Shown here piece by piece: positions 24,301-36,600 of a stretch of DNA of 56,802 bases. Position numbers and translations under genes: made by a program. The DNA comes from Capronia americana (lineage: Eukaryota > Ascomycota > Eurotiomycetes > Chaetothyriales > Herpotrichiellaceae): positions 1 to 56,802 of the forward strand of contig JADWQD010000031.1 of NCBI GenBank assembly GCA_016110215.1, given 5' to 3'. How positions within the stretch are numbered: position 1 is the stretch's first letter; each line of letters opens with the position of its first letter. The notes beneath the pieces were generated by a model. That model did no database searches and was not told the origin of the DNA. It saw only the letters and a program-made list of their open reading frames with translations.

Positions 24301-25830
24301 GCGGGCCTATTAATTAGTCTAAACGGTAGTACTTTATACTTATAGGCGCTATAGTGAGTCCGGAACGTCGTTAATTCTTCGGAATCTAGGTGTATTTAAA
24401 TATAGTGAAAGGCTTACTATATATTAAACTTTATAAATATATAGGCTTTTTAAAGTCGTGCTAGGGTCTTATTAATTAGGGGTAATAGGTAACGGTCCTT
24501 TTTTATTATAGCGTTTAGCTTCCGATAATTAATATAAAAATATAGCCCCCTATTTAGCTTCTTTATAAATAGTATAGAGAATATATATAGTGCCTAACTT
24601 AGCTTAATAAATCCCTTTAGGAGATTCTCTTTAAGGTATTTCTTAATAAGGAGTAGTTCCGGTGTACTTTTCCGATAAAGGAGGCTATACCCTAAGGAGC
24701 TTTCACCTTCTAGCTAGATCTTATAGTTATATAGTCGGGACGGGGGAAGGGTATTAGACTTCACCTTTAAGAAGATATCTTTAAAGTTAATATATTCTTT
24801 TAGGAGTAATTATTCTACTAGCTAATTATTAGTCTCTTCTTTAAGTTATCTATCTTTAAGTATTTATTTAATCTTATAGAGGCTAATACTATAAATAGTA
24901 TTATTAGCTTTCTTAATATTTTAATAGAAATTTACGGCTCTAATTATAGTAATATTAACTTCTACACTAAAGGTATTAACTAGGGGTGAAGTAATCTTTC
25001 TTTTAGTTATTAGTTCCGGTAGAGTTTAGTTAACCTTTACTAGTTCCTACCTTATAATCTATAGCCGTTAATAAAGGTCCTATTTATATATTTAAGGGGT
25101 TATAGTGTATAGACTAGTTCTAGTAGCCTTTACTAATAGTACTCGGACTAGGCCTCGTCTAGAGTCCGTTTCCTATTATAGCGTATTATAGGGTTAGGCT
25201 TATCGCCCGTTAGCTTATTATTTATCCTCTATTATAAATATCCGGTCGCGTTTTTCCACGTCTTCTTAGTATTAAGAAAGAATAGCCGTAATCTAAAGGT
25301 TTTTTTAGGGCGTATATATCTCTCTTATAAAGGTCGGTTTATACTAGTAGTCTCGGGGCTAGAGTAGACACTAATTCCGTATATCTAGCTAAATATTAAA
25401 ATAAGTAAACTACTTACGGCCGAGGATAACCTTATAACTCCCTAAGTCTAAAATAAGTATAGGGAGGTCCTTTTATCGCCTCCCGTCGACTTCTAGATGT
25501 AGAGTTAATATTTCGGAGACGGGCTTTCCGGGTCTCCCGTTATAGCCTTTTACGGTGTAGGGGTACTCTAACCGTGTAGTAGTAGTATTTAAGAATCGAG
25601 ATAGGTCTCGCGCGAGTTTAGTATTAATAAAAATAAATCTGTTTACTCTAGAATCAGCTAAGGTAGAGGTTTAAACTATATATCTATTAAATAATAATTT
25701 ATATAGTACAGTAAAGTACTTTCCGCCTAGTAGCTGACTTAGATCGATAGAAGTTATATTAATATTATACTTCCCTAAGGAGGAGACTTCCTCTAGGGTT
25801 ATTCTTTTCCCTGTTCATTCTTTATATCCT
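21380..25830 (-). pseudogene. Gypsy C pol (PR-RT-RH-IN-chromodomain)
   Basis: Minus-strand pol read from about 25830 down. The protease box near 25638-25655 still has the catalytic Asp (DSRVNR). The RT box reads YLND at 24228-24239, with one Asp kept and one changed to Asn. The integrase core is recognised by a SIDFK...ILVIID block near 22500-22570. The chromodomain occupies roughly 21480-21680. Solo LTR D interrupts the integrase region at 22833. Many TAA/TAG stops are present. Confidence 0.85.
22833..23196 (-). mobile_element. Solo LTR D, hardly mutated
   Basis: 364-bp LTR of the same family, from tgtgacgg to cgtgata, with perfect target duplication AATAG at 22828-22832 and 23197-23201 inside Gypsy C. 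Unlike everything around it, it keeps normal CA and TG dinucleotides (for example gcagccaatcacatatggcc). A 75-codon open stretch inside it (22974-23201) is chance, not a gene. It is either the youngest insertion or too short to be recognised by RIP. It formed by LTR-LTR recombination of a full element. Confidence 0.95.
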
Positions 25831-27000
25831 CTTCTACTTTAATAGCCTTATTCTCCGCCTTTAAAGGGTAGTCGCGAGAGATATATCTAGGTTAACGGTA
25901 AGTGAAATAAGCGCCGGCTCGACTTAAGGCCTATCTCGTTACGTCGTTATAGGTGAGTCGAGTACGCGGGGTTTAGCTGCCTTCTCGCTCTATTATTAAG
26001 AACGGGGCTGATATTGCTCGAGGGTTTAGTGCGGGAGGAGGAGTAACTCGGGTAGCCGCTACCGGGGCACGCTCAGTCGCTAGTCTAGCTTTAATCCGGT
26101 CGGTACGTTCCTAGAGGCGATGGAGGCCTTAGTCGAGCACTCGGTAATAGTTAGTGACGTCTTAGTATATTATAAGTATTTCGAATACGGGTAGGACCGT
26201 AGTCTAGAGGTCGATAGTAAGCTTATTATATAGGTCGGGGCGTAGGTCTTCAATAGGGATCTTTATAATACCGATGAGGTAAAGGAATTTTATATAGAAT
26301 TCAGGAAAGGTCTAATCCTTTTTCATTACTAGTTATCGATATTCTTATTAAGTATTTAAGATTTTATACGGGTTAATATAAATACTATTTAGAAAGTTTA
26401 GCATCTCTATAGTGTTTATAAATAAGTCGGTAGCGTTAGTACTATAGCGGGCCTATAGGAAAGTCTATACTTCTCTCTTTATACGACTAAAGATATACAC
26501 TATCTTAGTGCGCTCGCCTTAGTTAGTGTTTATATTAAGTTTATCGAGGATCTAGGTCTTTCAGCTCTTATAGCTAGGTTCGGCCTTACCATCAGAGAGC
26601 TAGTCGGGGTCCGGAAGGTTAAAGGGCTTATATCGTATTAGGTCTAGTCCTAGGGTCGAGTTTCAGCTCTATTTAAGATAGTTAATAATAGCTTGCTTCT
26701 ATATAATCTAAGTATTAAGGTCGGTGATCTATTCCTTTTAGTCAACGATCTGGATTTAGCAGTCTTAGATAGTACCTTTCTAATCCGTAATAGTATTTCA
26801 TCCCTAAGCTATTACTTTCAGGAGGGTCTATTCAGGTATCGCCTTAATATCTATAATAGTCTTACATCTCAGCAATTACTATAGTTACGGGGCTGAGTTA
26901 ATATCGCCGGCTATATATAAGTCACGTCGGTTCGTGTTGGTCGGTTTAGGTTCTAGTTTAGTTGGTTTAATCATAGAGTTCTATTTAATAGTCGGGATGA
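25831..27000 (-). pseudogene. Gypsy C gag
   Basis: Minus-strand gag upstream of pol. The CCHC knuckle lies at 25866-25909 and reads YFTYR..RYISRDY, again with Cys and His replaced by Tyr. Protease follows in the -1 frame. The 5' end of the frame is not certain. The plus-strand 63-codon stretch at 26693-26884 is its antisense shadow. Confidence 0.75.
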
Positions 27001-27174
27001 TAGTATAGTTATCAGCCTCTAGTTTATTTCAGTCGTTCAGTTATACTATAATTAGCGTCTTAGTCTATAATAGTATAGTTATCGGCTTCAGTTTTAGGTC
27101 AGTTCGTTTATTCGGTTCGGTCGATAGGATATTATAATTCCTTCCTAAGATAGTGGTAAGGTGAGTTTAGTCTA

Positions 27175-27539
27175 ATATAACGGCATAATATACTAATAGG
27201 ATAAAGATAGGGCTAACGCTACGTAAAGATATAGATTACTTAATATAAAGAGACTAAACTAGAGAGAGAAGGAAAATATCTAAAAGGGACGGTCGCGCCT
27301 AGTCTCAGATAAAGATATACCTCTACTAAGGTTTCTAGTATACGCGCGCACCGCTAAGGATCCTAGTTATATACAGCTAATTATATATAGCCGTATAACT
27401 TATATAGATATATTACCTAATTAAGATAAGGCTTAGTAAAGTCCGATTCCTAATCTAGTAGCTATCGCTATAATAACCTTCCTCTATATCTATACTAGTT
27501 CAGCTACTCTATATACTAGATACATCTCGTTCCGTAATA
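27175..27539 (-). repeat. 5' LTR of Gypsy C
   Basis: 365 bp on the minus strand. The plus-strand sequence starts tataacgg and ends tccgtaata. The primer-site complement tgagtttagtct abuts it on the left (27161-27172), and agactaaact at 27251-27260 is the LTR partner motif. Confidence 0.92.
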
Positions 27540-27544
27540 TATAG

Positions 27545-28700
27545 ATCTTATATAGCTAGAGATATTAAGTTAGCTCTATAACTCCACTAACTACTAAGAT
27601 ATAAGACTATAGCTAAGATTAGAGCTATCCCTAATTAGACTCTTCTAGAAGCGATTATATAAGGCTAAAATACTATTATAGACTAGAAAGGTACTATTTA
27701 AGACTCTTAAATCTAGTCTATTAAATAAAAAAAGTAGATTATAGACCTTAACTATTAGATTATATAAAAGTAAGTTATTATTAACTACCTTAAATATAAC
27801 CGAAATATAACCCCTAGACTAGCCCTAGTATAATATATTAATATTCCCGACCCTAAACCCCTCTCTAACGGAAAAGAGCCTATCTTTAAATTATAGAGGT
27901 CTAAGGTTCTTAGTAAGTTCTCCGCTAATACCTTATAATTCCCCTCTAAAGAAGTTAAAATAGTGTATCTATATAGCTATACTACTAGAGACGCGTAATA
28001 ATACCTATAATCCCGCTACGGCCTTAATAAGAAAGACCTATTTATTAATACTACGGATATATTAGAGTTCTTAGTAAGAACTTATACTAACCCTTACTAG
28101 GTTAAGAATATATAAGAGGAATATTAAGTATTATATATAAAGATAGCTAAACTATTTAATAACTTCTATACTAAGTTTCTATATCTAGCTAGTAAAGATA
28201 ATATATTAGAGAATAATCTCCGCCTTAACTTATAAAATAAATTAATACTAGCTCTATAAGTAGTAATTATACCGACCTTTTATACCCTTTAAACCTATTA
28301 AGATATTATTAATATTTATTAATAGACTAACTAAGAGTTATAACTAGTTAATAAGAAGAAAGCCCGTTATAAGGCTCGCCGCGTACTAGGAAATAAACTA
28401 ATTAATAAGGCTATACTAACCCCCGCCCCGATTACCTATACTATACTTACACTATTCCTAGAGCTAAGTAGAGAAGATAATTAGCCTCTACGCACCCGAC
28501 TAACTTATAATAATACTACTAAGTAGGCCTTAAGCTATATAGAGGCCTATTTCACCTACCGCTAACTAGGATATATCTCTCGCGACTACTTTATAAAGGC
28601 GGAGAATAAGACTATTAAGGTAGAAGAGGACGCGAAGAATAAATAGAAAAAAGAATAACCCTAGGGGAAGTCTCCTTCTTAGGGAAATATAATATTAATA
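27545..28700 (+). pseudogene. Gypsy B gag
   Basis: Gag of element B after the C insertion, parallel to 1270-2480 of A. The knuckle at 28548-28595 reads YFTYR..GYISRDY. The frame is broken by RIP stops. The gag-to-protease transition is -1, as in A and C. The start codon is not identifiable. Confidence 0.8.
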
Positions 28701-31700
28701 TAACTTCTATTAATTTAAGTTAGCTATTAGGCGGAAAGTACTTTACTATATTATATAAGTTATTATTTAATAGATATATAGTTTAAACCTCTACCTTAGC
28801 TAACTTTAAAGTAAATAGATTTATTTTTATTAATACTAAGCTCACTTAGAATTTAACTTAATTTTTAAATATTACGACTACTTAACTACTAAACCCCTAT
28901 ATTATAAAAGATTATAACAGCCGACTAGGGAAACCCGTCTTAGAAGTTCTAACTATATACTTAGAAATTAATAGGAGACGCTAGAAAGATATTCCTATAT
29001 TAGTCTTAGATCTTAGAAGCTATAATATAATTTTAGATAGAAAGTAGTTTAACTAGTTTAATATTTAGTTAGATATATATAACTAGCGTCTACTCTAGCC
29101 CCGGAACTACTAAAATAAATTAATCTTTATAAAAGAAATTACCGTTCTCCGGAAGAACCTCTAGGTTATAGCTATTCTTTCTTAATACTAGGAAGATATA
29201 AAGAAGCGCGACTAAATATTTATAATAGAAGATAAATAATAAGTTAATAGGCGAAAGGCCTAACCTTAAACTATATAGTATCGAGAATTAACCTCTAGAC
29301 TAGTTTTAACTAAATAATTAAAGATAAAGCCCGCTAAATCTAGTCTATAAACTATAACCCTCTATATATATAAATATAAAATCTAATAGCGACTATATAC
29401 TATATAGTATAAATTAGTATTAATCTATACTAAGAAACTAAATAAGGATAGCGATATAAAAGTATTACTAAAGGGTAACTACTACTATAAATATATAAAA
29501 GTATCGCTATCCCCCTAAAGCGTAGCTACTATAGATATTACTATAATTAAAGTAGTAGGTTTCTACTATAACCTTAAGAGAATAAAGAATACCGCCTATA
29601 GTACGGGCCTCTATAAGATAAATTAGATTATTAAAGATTAACTATAGCCCCCGACTAAGGAAACGGATAAATAGTTAGTTAAGCGTTTACTTCCTAAGGA
29701 GTATACTAAGTTTAAGGACGTATTTTTAAAGGTAAAATCTAATATACTCCCTCCGCTATAGCTATATAATTATAAGATCTAGCTAGAGAGAGAAGGTACT
29801 CTAGGTTATAGCCCTCTCTACTAGAAGAGTATACTAGAACTACTCCTTATTAAGAAATATCTAGAAGAGAATCTCTCGAAAGGATTTATTAAATCTAGCT
29901 AGGCTCTATTTACCTCCCCTATATTATTTATAGAGAAACTTAATAAAGAGCTATATTTCTATATTAACTACCGAAAATTAAACTCCCTAACTAAGAAGGA
30001 TTAATACTCACTACCCCTAATTAATAAAACTTTAGTACGCCTTTAAAGAGCCTATATCTTTATAAAGTTCGATATATAGTAGGCTTTCTACTATATTTAA
30101 ATATACCCTAACTTTAAAGAACTAACTATATTCTAGACTCGTTATAGCGTCTATAAATATAAGATACTCCTATTTAGTTTAACTAATAGACCCGCGACCT
30201 ACTAGCGCTATATAAATAATATTCTATTTAATTTTCTAGACGATTTTATCGCGGTCTATCTTAATAATATCCTAATCTACTCTAAGAATAAACTAGAATA
30301 TACTAAATAAGTTAAGAAGGTCCTAGAGCGCCTAAGAAAGGCCGGACTATAAGTCGATATTAAGAAGAGCGAGTTTAGCGTTAAGGAAACCTAATATCTA
30401 AGATTTATTATCTCTATAGAAGATATTAAAGTAGATCTAGTTAAGATTTAAGTTATTAAAGATTAGTAGGCTTCTACTATAGTAAAAGATATTTAGTTAT
30501 TTCTAGAGTTTTATAATTACTATTATATATTTATTTACTAGTATAGCCGAATTATAAAACCCCTAATATAGCTAATAAAGAAGAAATACCCCTTTCTATT
30601 TAATAAAGACTATTAAAAGGCTTTTAAAGAACTAAAGTTATAACTATTAATAACCTCTATCCTAGATTATTTCCACCCGAAGCGATAAACTATATTAGAA
30701 ACTAATACCTCTAATAGAGTAGTGGCGGCGGTTTTATTATAGTTAGATCCGAACGACGGTTATTAGTATCTCGTCGCCTACTACTTAAAAACTATAGCCT
30801 CTATAGAATATAACTATAATATTTATAATAAGGAAATACTTATTATTATTAATATATTAGAGTACTAATATCTAGAATTATAGAGTACTATAGAATATTT
30901 TTAGATCTTTATAGACTATAAGATACTAGAATACTTTATAACTAAGAGATAACTAACGGCTTAATAAGCCCGCTAAGTAATATTACTTTTTTAGTACTAT
31001 TTCTAAATTATATTCTAACTAGACCGCTAGAATAAGAAAGTAGATACTCTAACTTAATATAAGTAAGAATAAGAAGGCTAGAAAGAAGTTATATAAAAAG
31101 AGAGAATATAAATTCTACTAGGCCCTAAAATACTAGATCCTTAGATCTACTAGAAGCTATAGCTAGCTCTAGTAGATATAGAACTACTATTTCTAGTAGA
31201 CTAGGCTTTATAAGCTAATAAGGAAAGCGAGACCCTTAAGGAAGAATACTAAAAGGCGCGAGATTAGTAAGCTCTATAGAAACTATTATAGAGACTATTA
31301 CTATATTAAAGTTAACTAGTTATCTCTAATATAAACTACTTATATATAAAGTTAATTAAAGAAATATATAACTAGATATTAATAGTATACCTAGGCTATA
31401 ATAAAATAATAAAACTATTATAGACTTATTATTACTAGCTAAACCTCCCTTAAAATATTACTTAATTTATTTAAAACTACTATACTTATTATTATATAAT
31501 TATTTTATAAGATTTATCTTTAGATATATTAAAGTTACTATTTATTCTTAATTAACCTTAGTAATATATATCTATAGATTTTAAGTTATTTCTAAAAGAT
31601 ATAAAGAGTTTTAATAATATCTTAGTAATTATAGACTATTTAGAAAAGTAAATATACTCTCTATTATATTTAAAAACTATAACTATAAAAGATATAGTAT

Positions 31701-31707
31701 AACTATA
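28701..31707 (+). pseudogene. Gypsy B pol (PR-RT-RNase H-start of IN)
   Basis: Protease NFKVNR-like box near 28802, then RT in the same frame (29846 onward): LIKKYLEENLSKGFIK, KELYFYINYRKLN, FKELT, YLNN at 30257-30268 (catalytic Asp pair lost). RNase H follows to about 30960, then the integrase zinc-binding part. It is cut at 31707 by LINE 3 inserted next to a 16-bp target sequence (31692-31707). This copy gives the clearest translation of the family RT. Confidence 0.88.
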
Positions 31708-31806
31708 ATAAAAAGTTCTTTAATAAAGGATAATATACGGTTACGGATAACTATAAACAGCTATAGATAGTCTAGCTACTAGCTAAAAATCCCCTAAGAA
31801 GGGAGG

Positions 31807-33285
31807 ATAGAAGGAATTAAAAGAGAAAGAAGGGAGGGTAATAGGGGAAGTACTAATCCCCCTACACCTATAAGCAGTAACGCGCGGTTCCACGCGGTTA
31901 CGGAACAATTTAAGAAGCTCTAGAAGCTTATAGATAGTGCGGAGATTATCGAAAGAGATAGAAAGAAGCATATAGTGGTAGAGAAAGACGCGTTATTTAG
32001 GATTATCTAGATCCTAAACACTAACAACGCGAGCAATATAATATTACATAATAAGCTAGTTATAAATAGTATTAAGTAGATCCTAGTAAATACGGAGGAG
32101 ATTAAGAAGAAACTATTACTAAGTGGACTAGGTATACAGTGAATATAGAGCTAGATAGCGGCCTAAGCTAATTAGCTGAATACTACCCCTACTCCCGTAG
32201 AACCTCCTATAAAGAGGCGCGATAGAGAGATTATAGTTATAATCTAAAGCGACTAAGAACGCGAGTACTTAAGGGATATAGAGATTAAGGCGTTACTTAA
32301 CGTAATCTAATATAAAGAGCTAAAGAAAGTAATAAAAGATATCTTAACTATTTAGAAATTAATAAGTAAGGACCTCCTTATTATAATAATATAAATAGAG
32401 TCGAGAGTCTTACTTAAGAAGAGTTTTAAGTAGTTATAGGTTATTATACCGTCTATAAAGATTAAGAGGACTACCTTTATAGTCTTTACCTATATAGTCT
32501 AAATAAGGGATATTAATATCTCCTAATAAGTATAAGTAGCTATAAAGATTTAAGAGGAAAACCGACGCCTTCACCCGGATCTCGAGATCTTAAGAGTAAG
32601 CTGGCCGAAGAGCGCGAGTTAAGCGGAGAAGAAGTTTAGCTCCCTAATTATCGAGGTTCTAACGGCTTATAATATAAACCGGATTATTATAGAAGGCTTA
32701 ATTATAAGCTAGAAAATTAAAGAATATAAAAGGTTTATAAGGGAGGCTAGGGTTATATAATATTATAACTACTAACGGTTTAAATATATTACTTAGGTCT
32801 ATAGGAATAAGACAACTTACACGAACTATACTAAGCGCTACACCGCTCGCGAATACTTAAAACTATATAGAGCGGCTAGTAAATACGCGCTATATAAAGA
32901 AAACTATAGAGTATAGAATAAAAGATACTAGATCTAGAGATAGGAGATCTAAAAAGTAAGGGACCTAAAAGAGCTAGCGTTATAATACTATAATAATATA
33001 TTAAAGAAAGCTATAATAAGTTCCGCAGTATCCCTAGCGAGAGGGGTAACTCCTAGTATCGAAGCACGACCTAACCTATAGGCACTAAGATAAAGAGGAA
33101 GGCCTACTAGCATCGTATTAGTAGGCAGAGACCTAAGGTAATCCTAGCTTAATATATCCGGAAAGAGGACTACTAGCAATATATCGCCCCCTCCCGTAAC
33201 CCTTCGGGACGAGTCCCCGTCGAAAAGGAATAGGGAAGATACCGAGATTGAAAGTTTAAGTAGAGACCCTCTAGATTATAAATAA
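31807..33285 (+). pseudogene. LINE 3 ORF1 (gag-like)
   Basis: 493-codon frame. The start codon is ATA (ATG in LINE 1) and the stop TAA is at 33283-33285. The knuckle CX2CX3HX4C corresponds to codons at 32818, 32827, 32839 and 32854, all now Tyr. A second Cys/His cluster follows at ~32880-32930. The last 30 codons (DTEIESLSRDPLDYK) are open. Stops elsewhere replace Gln or Trp. The sequence aaataagt at the end suggests an original stop/start overlap ATGA with ORF2. Confidence 0.86.
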
Positions 33286-36200
33286 GTATAACTACTCTAT
33301 AGATCTTATAGTATAATATAAATTATAGGAAAGAGGGTATAATTATCCCGCTCCTTAAGGATATAAGAGTCTATAAGTTTAATATTATTACGATCTAGGA
33401 GCTATAGCGAAATAAATATATTATAATAAGTTACTACCCAACTTACCTCCCCTTCTACTTTATATACCCTTAATATAATAATATAAGGGTATATCTCTAT
33501 ATTAATAAGAGGCTAAAGATTAGCTTATAGTTAATTATAAACTACTCTACGGACTTTTAGATAATCTTAATTAAGTAAGAGGGTATTACTATAGATATTT
33601 ATAATATCTATAACCTAAGCCTTAAGTTAAGCTCCTCCTAGCTCTAAAGCGCCCTTACCCTCCTCCTTAAGAAGTTACGGGTAGATATAATAAACCTTAT
33701 AGTTAGAGACTTTAATCTTTATTACCCCCTATAAAATAGACTAAATAAATTTATATTCTACTCTATAGCCGACGACTTCCTTAATATTATAAGGGACTAT
33801 TTACTATTACTTATAACCCCTCCCGAAATAATAACCTAAAAGGAAAGGGGTACTAAAAGTATAATTAACCTAGTATTCCTTTTAACTCCCTATATTTATA
33901 AAGTATTATAATATACTACACGACTAGATATAGAATAATCCTCTAACTATAAACCCATTAAAATAACTATTCACTTTAGTCTAGAACTAGCCGAAACCCC
34001 CTAAAGACGAAACTAAAAGAAGCTGGACTTAAAAGTGATGCTAAAGGCCCTTAAGCGCTAGGATATAAGTTACTAGCTAGACTCTAAAAGCTAAATCGAT
34101 ATAGTAGTCTAAGATATAATATGAATCGTTATAAATATAATCGAGGCATTAGTCCTATAGATAAAGTCCTTAGGGTATAATAAGTTCTACTAGACCGATA
34201 AATACTTATAGATAATAAGAGAGTATCGGAGAGCCTACCTTAACTATCTACGCCTTAATACTATATAATCCCTTAAGCTCCGAAGAGTTACGAGAAATAG
34301 GAAGGTCGCAGTAATAAGGAAGGTGAAGCAATAAGCCTTTCGCTAAGGGATCGCTAAACTAGCGGAAACCCTAGAAGGCTTATAGAAAGCTAGTAAATAA
34401 TCGAAACGGGTAGGAATTATAAGGGCCCTCCTATAGCTACCGGAGATTATAATTAAGGCGATATAAGGAGAGACCGAACAGATTATAAACCTCTAAGAGA
34501 AGCTCTAAACCTTCCGAAAGTAGTTCTTCCCCGAGAATATACGCGCGGATATAAGAGATATCGAGATAGCCAGCTACCCGGAGCTACTCCCTATATAAGA
34601 TAAAATAAAGAAAGATAAAGTATATATAGTAATCTGAAGGGTTATAAGTAAAAAAGCACTAAGCCCGGACTAAATCTTAAATATAGTTATTAAGGCCGCT
34701 ATAATATAGCTAGTCCTAAGACTCTTATAAATCTTTATAGCGGCGTTATAACTAGGATACTACCCTATAGAATAAAAGTAAGTAATTATACTTATTTTAA
34801 GGAAGCTAAGTAAGCTTAACTATTCTACTATTAATATATATTAATTAATTATATTACTTAATACTATAGAGAAGATCTTTAAGATTATTATTACGAGGAG
34901 ACTTTTAAAACTAGTAGAAACCTATTACCTTCTCCTTAATTTATAGATAGAAGCCTAAAAGAGAAGATTAATAAGTTTAGTACTCTAGCTTATTACGGAA
35001 TAAATCTATATAATCTAGAACCTTCCTAAAGAGTTATAAGTAGTTATAGTACTTTATATAGATATTACGGGAGCTTTCGATAATATATCACGTCTATAGC
35101 TACTATACGACCTTTAAAAGAGACGCGTCCCGAGCCTTATATTAGGATAGATAGAGAGCTTTCTAAACGGATAAACTACGAAACTCAGCGTACTAGAAGG
35201 CGAGACCCTATACTTTAGTGTAATCGAGGGGATCCTATAGGGGTCTCCGGTCTCACTAATTATCTTTCTCTTCTTTATAGCGGACCTCCTAAATAATATT
35301 AGGAATAAAGGGCTATAAACTACTCTAGTTAAATTTATAGATAATATATATATCCTTATATATAGCGAGTCTATAGAGCGTAACTATATAAAACTAGAAA
35401 GAATCTATTATAAATATTAATAATAGGCGTTAAGCTATAAGGTGAAGTTTATACTAAATAAGTATAAGCTAATATACTTCGCGAGAAACCGTAATAAGTT
35501 TAATATAAAGGTAGGGGTTATAATTAAGAGGATATAACTAGAGGCGAGGTAATCCGTTAAGATCCTAAAGGTATAGATTAACTTAAAACTTAAGTGGAAG
35601 AAACAGCTCTAGGAGGTAAAAAGCCGATTTAAATCGTAACTACTTGTATTCGGCCGTATTACCTGGTTAACTTAGAGAGTAGGGCTACTATAATTACGGC
35701 TAGTTTACTCGATAGTACTCCGACCTATAATAAGTTTCGCCTCGGAGATCTAGTAGAGCCCGGACGGCCTTAGATTAATAATAAAGTTAGTTAATAAGAA
35801 GTTAGAGGTTATATAAAACCGGAGGCTATAATATATAACCGGAGTATATAAGGCGGTAGGGGGCCTAACCCTTAAGAGAGAGTTAAGGGTTCCCCTAATC
35901 TACCTTAATATCGAAAAACGGCTTATAGCACTCTTATTATAGATATACTACTCCCTAGCCGGATAATTTATAAGAGAGGAGTATAGTAAAATCCGGTTAT
36001 AACACCTCGAGATAAGACGATAGACGTTATAATAAAGGGCGACCCTAATAATACTAAAGCTCTAGTGGCTATAGTAGTACTTCCCTAATTAATTCCGCTT
36101 TAAGATACTATAATAGGATCCGAGAGGTTTAGTAATAATATAACTAAAGCCTTAAAAGAAGACCTAGTAAGAGTACTCCTAAGCAGCGTAAAACCTAAGG

Positions 36201-36600
36201 TGGTCTTAATATACTAAGTCTATCTTTATATATAGGAGACCCCCGGCGCTCCTTATAGAGAGGCATAACCTAAAGGAACTATACATAACCTTTCTAAAGG
36301 TATTAAGCTTAATAATAACTTAGATTCGTACGGAAAAGATTAGACTTAACGCCTTCCTCTACGAAAGAAGAGTTCTAAGATTCCTCCCTATATATAGTTA
36401 CGGGTGGTTATAATAAACTATAAAGTATATTATCTAATACTACCTTAACTAGTAAGAAAGGCGGGCACCCCTCTATAGCTTATAGTATTAGAGCAACTAT
36501 TAAAAGCTTATTAAAACCTTAGCGGAGGCTAAGGTAGTAGCGATCTAACTATAGTAGATAAACCTCCTCCCCTAATTTAGCCTTAGACTCGGCCTCGGGT
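33282..36600 (+). pseudogene. LINE 3 ORF2 (APE endonuclease, RT, C-terminal Cys/His region)
   Basis: One uninterrupted frame apart from RIP stops, about 1100 codons. The N-terminal endonuclease lies at 33290-33950 (blocks ILxYNINYRKE, PLLKDIRVYKFNII). The reverse transcriptase spans about 34700-35500, with DITGAFDNISRL near 35050-35095, GIP.GSPVS near 35230-35255 and FIDN at 35334-35345 in place of F.DD. A Cys/His-like segment near 36390-36450 is typical of Tad-clade C-termini. No RNase H is clearly seen. It would carry out target-primed reverse transcription, and is inactive. Confidence 0.87.

Larger units (their letters stand above)
21016..27539 (-). mobile_element. Gypsy chromovirus C (contains solo LTR D)
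   Basis: Complete reverse-oriented element, 6155 bp without D and its duplication. LTRs lie at 27175-27539 (5') and 21016-21379 (3'), with target duplication TATAG at 21011-21015 and 27540-27544. It is inserted in the leader of Gypsy B. Its 5' half (25800-27170) is the least RIPped internal Gypsy sequence in the window, and its RT and protease active sites are the best preserved. Confidence 0.93.

Noticed and set aside
26693..26884. 63-codon plus-strand frame
   Set aside because: It is antisense to gag of Gypsy C, which reads on the minus strand.
31783..31971. 62-codon minus-strand frame
   Set aside because: It is antisense to the 5' end of LINE 3 ORF1, whose sense frame matches the other LINEs.
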